Part shown: positions 6,770 to 10,871 of the stretch, in pieces
Position numbering within the stretch: the first letter of the stretch is position 1
Layout of the letters: each line of letters begins with the position of its first letter
Assembly (NCBI GenBank): GCA_029256465.1
Contig: JAQSXW010000017.1
Location: 1 to 10,871, forward strand
Length of the DNA stretch: 10,871 bases
Direction: 5' to 3'
Source: Evtepia sp.
GTDB lineage: Bacteria > Bacillota > Clostridia > Oscillospirales > Oscillospiraceae
Notes under the pieces: generated by a model
What the model saw: the letters and a program-made list of their open reading frames with translations, nothing else
Databases searched by the model: none
Told to the model about the DNA's origin: nothing
Position numbers and translations under genes: made by a program

Positions 6770-9700
6770 ATGACCGAACAAAAGTTGCCTTTTTTAGAGA
6801 TGTTTTCGGCTTATTGCCCTTTGGAAAACGTACGACAGATCATAGAACAATGGTGGATCCTGCGTGCGGTGATTGATCCATGCACGAGGAACATTGAGGC
6901 TGAAATCTCTAGTGAAGAAGAACCAAACGCCTCTTTGCTAATATTGCTGGAAAAGGAAATTGCCGCAGTTTATCACATGAACAAAGTTGTGCTACGATGG
7001 AATCAGGAAGATCGGGAGGGTGCTCTTCAAGAATCCTCAAATACAGCTGACGAGGAATTAGAAGAGGATGTTTTTCAGCGAACAGAGCGCCTTCGCCGTC
7101 AAGCCATGCAGCAGGTGGAAGCTGCACGACCCAAGGAACATAAGCAAGGAAAACAGAAACAGATTTTCGGTTCACGTGCGATTCGGAAAAGTCCTGTGCC
7201 CATGTGCCAGTTGGAACTAGACATGGATATCGTGGCGATAGAAGGCGATGTGTTTTTTGTTGATCATAAAGATCTAAAAAAGAGAAATGCCTATGTTATC
7301 TGCTTTGATGTAACTGATTACACAGGTTCTATTCGTGTCACAAAATTTATGCCCAAGGAAGAAGGACAAGTGATTGTCGATGCGGTGCAAAAGGGGCAGC
7401 GCCTTTTGATTCAGGGGCGGCTGAACATCAATCGCTTTGATAATGACTTGGTGTTGGAACCTCAGCTCATCCAGAGAATAGAAAAGGTGAATAAACAAGA
7501 TGATGCAGAGCGGAAACGGGTGGAACTGCATTTACATACTAAAATGTCTACCATGGATGCTTTGACCGATACCAAAAAGGTAGTGGCACGTGCCATTGAA
7601 TGGGGGCATCCCGCCATTGCAATTACTGATCATGGTATTGTACAATCCTTTCCCGATGCTTGGAATGCTGGGAAAGGAAAAATTAAGGTTCTTTTGGGCA
7701 TAGAAGCATACTTCCTCAATAACGTGGATGAAAAGCTGGTGGTACGAGGGCCTGCCAATGGTTCCTTTGATGCACCGATTGTTGCCTTTGATATTGAAAC
7801 CACAGGTTTAAATCCGAAGCGGGATCGTTTGACAGAAATCGGTGCGGTGATTTTGGAGAATGGACAAGTGATGAAGAAATTCCAGACCTTTGTCAATCCG
7901 GACTGTCCAATTCCTCAAGAGATCGTTAGGCTCACTGGCATTACCGACGAAATGGTAGAAGATGCGCCTTCTCAAGAGGAGGCGATTCGTGCATTTTTAG
8001 ACTTTGCGGGAAATTATCCATTGGCTGCTCACAATGCGGATTTTGATATGGGCTTCATGAAAGAAGGCTGTGCACGTTATGGGATGCCCTTTTCCTTATC
8101 CTCCATCGATACTTTGGCGATGGCACAAAATTTATTGCCTGATTTGGGACGGTATAAACTGAATCTTGTTGCCAGACACCTAGACTTACCAGATTTTAAT
8201 CATCACCGAGCAAGTGATGATGCCATCACCGTCGCCTATATGCTTCTCCCTTTTTTTCGTATGCTAAAAGAGCAGGGGGTGGATTGCATTGAAAAAATCA
8301 ACGGAACCATGGAAAAATATAATGCCATAGGAAAAGGCAAGCGCATGCCAAGGCATCTGATTATCTTAGTTAAAAATAAAATCGGACTGCGAAATCTTTA
8401 TAAACTGGTTTCGATTTCCCATTTGGAATATTTTAAACGGGTTCCCATTATGCCTAAAAGCCTAATCAACGAAAATCGGGAAGGGCTGATTATGGGTTCC
8501 GGTTGCGAAGCAGGGGAAGTTTACCAAGCGGTTATTCGAGGAAAAAGCTGGGAAGAGCTTAAGCGCATCGCCTCTTGGTATGACTTCTTGGAAATTCAGC
8601 CCCTCAGCAACAATGCCTTTATGCTTCGCCCAGATAAGAACGGTAGAACGCAAGCAGACAGTTTAGAACAAATTCGAGAGTGGAACAGAACCATTGTGCG
8701 ACTAGGGGAGGAATTGGGAAAGCCAGTTTGTGCCACGGGAGATGTCCATTTTATGGATCCTGAGGATGAAATTTATCGTAAGATTCTTTTGGACACAAAA
8801 GGATTTGACGATGCAGATGCGCCCAATCCCTTGTATTACCGTACCACTGAGGAAATGTTAAAGGAGTTTTCCTATCTAGGCGAAGAGACCGCTTTTAAGG
8901 TAGTTGTGGAGAATACGAATTTAGTTGCCCAGTGGTGTGAGGAAGTCAAACCTTTGCCAGATGGTTTATTCACCCCAAAGCTTAATAACTCGGTAGAAGA
9001 ACTTCAGGAACTGGTGTGGAGCAAAACGAATGAATTGTACGGGGAGCATCCGCCAGAGATTGTGATTAAAAGAGTGCAAGCAGAGCTGAAGGATATTATT
9101 GACTGTCAGTATGATGTGATCTATATGTCCGCACAAAAGCTCGTTCAGGATTCACTGGATCATGGCTATTTAGTTGGTTCAAGAGGATCTGTGGGTTCTT
9201 CCATTGTTGCTTATATGTCCGGGATTACGGAAGTGAACTCCCTGCCATCTCACTACCGCTGCCCAAAGTGTAAGCATTCTGATTTTGAAGTAGGAGAGTC
9301 GTATGGTTGCGGTGCCGATATGCCGGATGAACAATGTCCGGTTTGTGGTACTTCCTATCAAAAGGATGGATTTAACATTCCTTTTGAAACTTTCTTAGGC
9401 TTTGGCGGAGATAAAGTGCCGGATATTGACCTCAATTTTTCCGGCGAATACCAATCAAGCGCCCATAAATATACCTTTGAGTTATTTGGATCCAATCATG
9501 TGTTCCGGGCGGGAACCGTTGGTACTGTTGCCGAAAAAACGGCCTTTGGCTATGTCAAAAAGTATCTTGCAGCCCGAAACATGCAAGTAACCCGTGCGGA
9601 GGAAAACCGCTTAGCTCAAGGTTGCACAGGTGTGAAACGAACCACAGGCCAGCATCCAGGCGGTATGGTGGTCATTCCTCAGGACAAGGAAATTTACGAT

Positions 9701-10849
9701 TTTTGTCCGGTTCAGCATCCAGCTGATGATACAGGAACAGAAATTATTACCACACACTTTGAATATCATTCCATGGAATCTAACCTCTTAAAACTGGATA
9801 TTCTGGGACACGACGATCCTACCATGATTCGAATGCTGGAGGATCTCACCGGAGTAAATGCCAGAGAAATTGCACTGGATGATCCAGACACGATGAGCCT
9901 ATTTATCTCCTCTGAAAAATTAGGATTTACTGACGATGAAGTTTTGGGTAAAACGGGGGCAGTAGCCATTCCGGAGTTTGGTACTGGGTTTGTACGTGGA
10001 ATGCTGGAAGATACCTGCCCCGATCAGTTTGATACTTTAGTTCGTATTTCCGGGTTTTCTCATGGTACGGATGTGTGGCTCGGGAATGCTCGGGACTTGA
10101 TTTTATCCGGAACGGCAACGGTTAATCAGGCCATTGGCTGTCGAGATGATATTATGATTTACCTAATCGGACTCGGCATGGAGGAGAAGCGCGCCTTCAA
10201 AATCATGGAGTCTGTGCGAAAGGGAAAAGGGCTTCCAGATGGTGCCGAGCAGGAAATGCAGGGCTTGGGCGTTCCGGGGTGGTATATTGAGTCCTGCAAA
10301 AAGATTGCATATTTATTCCCAAAAGCCCATGCTGTGGCTTATGTGATGATGGCGTTTCGTATTGCATGGTTTAAAGTACATAGGCCACTGGCTTTTTATG
10401 CCGCGTATTTTTCTATTCGTGCAAAGGCGTTTGACGCGACGGTAATGTGTCAAGGCAAAGATGCATTGCTTCGGAAAAGGAAAGCAATCCTTGCGAAAGA
10501 GAAAGATGCCACAGCGGTAGAAGAGGATATGCTGGTGACTATGGAAGTTTGCTATGAGTTTTATCTCCGTGGATTTACATTTGATAGAATTGACCTTTAT
10601 AGTTCCCATGCCACATTGTTTCGGGTAGATCAGGAGAAAGAAAGTTTGTTACCTCCCTTTGTTTCGGTACCCGGCCTGGGGGAAACTGCCGCTGTATCAA
10701 TCGTGGAAAATCGAAAGGGCAGACCATTTATTTCCATTGAGGAATTTTTGGATGCCTGCCCGAAGGTCTCAAAAAACCATGTGGAGCAGTTACGTCTCAG
10801 TGGTGCGTTGGAAGATCTTCCTGAAACCAGTCAACTATGCTTATTTTAA
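6770..10849 (+). CDS. polC: DNA polymerase III alpha subunit, PolC type
   Basis: PolC is the main replicative DNA polymerase of low-G+C Gram-positives, with built-in 3'-5' proofreading. In the 1359-residue protein an N-terminal region (1-140, ending in a charged linker) precedes an OB fold at about 145-236. A PHP domain (RVELHLHTKMS at 250-260, TDHG at 286-289) is split by a DEDDh exonuclease at about 335-500, with Asp341, Glu343, Asp426, His479 and Asp484. Polymerase motifs include YLVGSRGSVGSS (800-811), a zinc site (Cys831, Cys834, Cys856, Cys859) and the catalytic PDIDLNFSGEYQ, Asp885 and Asp887. GCTGVKRTTGQHPGG is at 951-965. The C-terminus ends in a QLCLF clamp-binding motif, so the gene is complete. 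It is shorter than the roughly 1440-residue Bacillus enzyme, mainly before the OB fold. It lies 21 bases after ispG with only a weak ribosome binding site. Confidence 0.97.
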   Translation: MTEQKLPFLEMFSAYCPLENVRQIIEQWWILRAVIDPCTRNIEAEISSEEEPNASLLILLEKEIAAVYHMNKVVLRWNQEDREGALQESSNTADEELEEDVFQRTERLRRQAMQQVEAARPKEHKQGKQKQIFGSRAIRKSPVPMCQLELDMDIVAIEGDVFFVDHKDLKKRNAYVICFDVTDYTGSIRVTKFMPKEEGQVIVDAVQKGQRLLIQGRLNINRFDNDLVLEPQLIQRIEKVNKQDDAERKRVELHLHTKMSTMDALTDTKKVVARAIEWGHPAIAITDHGIVQSFPDAWNAGKGKIKVLLGIEAYFLNNVDEKLVVRGPANGSFDAPIVAFDIETTGLNPKRDRLTEIGAVILENGQVMKKFQTFVNPDCPIPQEIVRLTGITDEMVEDAPSQEEAIRAFLDFAGNYPLAAHNADFDMGFMKEGCARYGMPFSLSSIDTLAMAQNLLPDLGRYKLNLVARHLDLPDFNHHRASDDAITVAYMLLPFFRMLKEQGVDCIEKINGTMEKYNAIGKGKRMPRHLIILVKNKIGLRNLYKLVSISHLEYFKRVPIMPKSLINENREGLIMGSGCEAGEVYQAVIRGKSWEELKRIASWYDFLEIQPLSNNAFMLRPDKNGRTQADSLEQIREWNRTIVRLGEELGKPVCATGDVHFMDPEDEIYRKILLDTKGFDDADAPNPLYYRTTEEMLKEFSYLGEETAFKVVVENTNLVAQWCEEVKPLPDGLFTPKLNNSVEELQELVWSKTNELYGEHPPEIVIKRVQAELKDIIDCQYDVIYMSAQKLVQDSLDHGYLVGSRGSVGSSIVAYMSGITEVNSLPSHYRCPKCKHSDFEVGESYGCGADMPDEQCPVCGTSYQKDGFNIPFETFLGFGGDKVPDIDLNFSGEYQSSAHKYTFELFGSNHVFRAGTVGTVAEKTAFGYVKKYLAARNMQVTRAEENRLAQGCTGVKRTTGQHPGGMVVIPQDKEIYDFCPVQHPADDTGTEIITTHFEYHSMESNLLKLDILGHDDPTMIRMLEDLTGVNAREIALDDPDTMSLFISSEKLGFTDDEVLGKTGAVAIPEFGTGFVRGMLEDTCPDQFDTLVRISGFSHGTDVWLGNARDLILSGTATVNQAIGCRDDIMIYLIGLGMEEKRAFKIMESVRKGKGLPDGAEQEMQGLGVPGWYIESCKKIAYLFPKAHAVAYVMMAFRIAWFKVHRPLAFYAAYFSIRAKAFDATVMCQGKDALLRKRKAILAKEKDATAVEEDMLVTMEVCYEFYLRGFTFDRIDLYSSHATLFRVDQEKESLLPPFVSVPGLGETAAVSIVENRKGRPFISIEEFLDACPKVSKNHVEQLRLSGALEDLPETSQLCLF

Positions 10850-10871
10850 TTGGCATAGATAATTGGTAATA

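Noticed and set aside
10850..10871. Possible terminator after polC
   Set aside because: Only 22 bases remain and they show no hairpin followed by a T run; the operon may continue beyond the window.
1..10871. Search for tRNA, CRISPR repeats, insertion sequences, phage or defence genes
   Set aside because: None seen; nearly every base is accounted for by nine housekeeping-type genes in a conserved arrangement.

Overview
The window reads as a stretch of core chromosome from a low-to-moderate G+C Gram-positive anaerobe. It most resembles Bacillota, class Clostridia, probably on the Oscillospirales side. The grounds are a PolC-type replicative polymerase with an internal proofreading domain, a DegV-family lipid-binding protein, strong AGGAGG-type ribosome binding sites, and the order pyrH-frr-uppS-cdsA-dxr-rseP-ispG-polC. 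The taxonomic call is inference from protein character and gene order, not from a search.

Layout. Bases 1-426 hold the N-terminal half of a DegV-family gene on the minus strand, running off the left edge. Bases 427-624 are a short AT-rich divergent intergenic region with a plausible sigma-A promoter in each direction and a small inverted repeat over the predicted degV transcription start. From 625 to 10849 eight genes run on the plus strand with almost no gaps: pyrH, frr, uppS, cdsA, dxr, rseP, ispG and polC. Adjacent genes overlap by 4 bases (pyrH/frr, uppS/cdsA, dxr/rseP) or lie 3 to 21 bases apart. I see no internal terminator, so a single operon with translational coupling is likely. The last 22 bases after polC hold nothing recognisable.

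How the genes fit together. PyrH makes UDP, feeding UTP and CTP. CdsA uses CTP to make CDP-diacylglycerol for phospholipids. Dxr and IspG are two steps of the MEP isoprenoid pathway, whose products UppS extends to undecaprenyl diphosphate for the cell wall. Frr recycles ribosomes, RseP is an intramembrane zinc protease, and PolC replicates the chromosome. The cluster is a housekeeping growth operon linking nucleotide, lipid, envelope, translation and replication functions.

I found no new biological system, mobile element, CRISPR array or RNA gene. The most notable oddity is that IspG appears to lack about eight residues normally found between two Gly-Ile-Gly-like repeats before the last barrel strand. 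Lesser points are a short PolC N-terminus, the absence of rpsB-tsf directly upstream of pyrH, a candidate operator at the degV promoter, and an ambiguous start for rseP.
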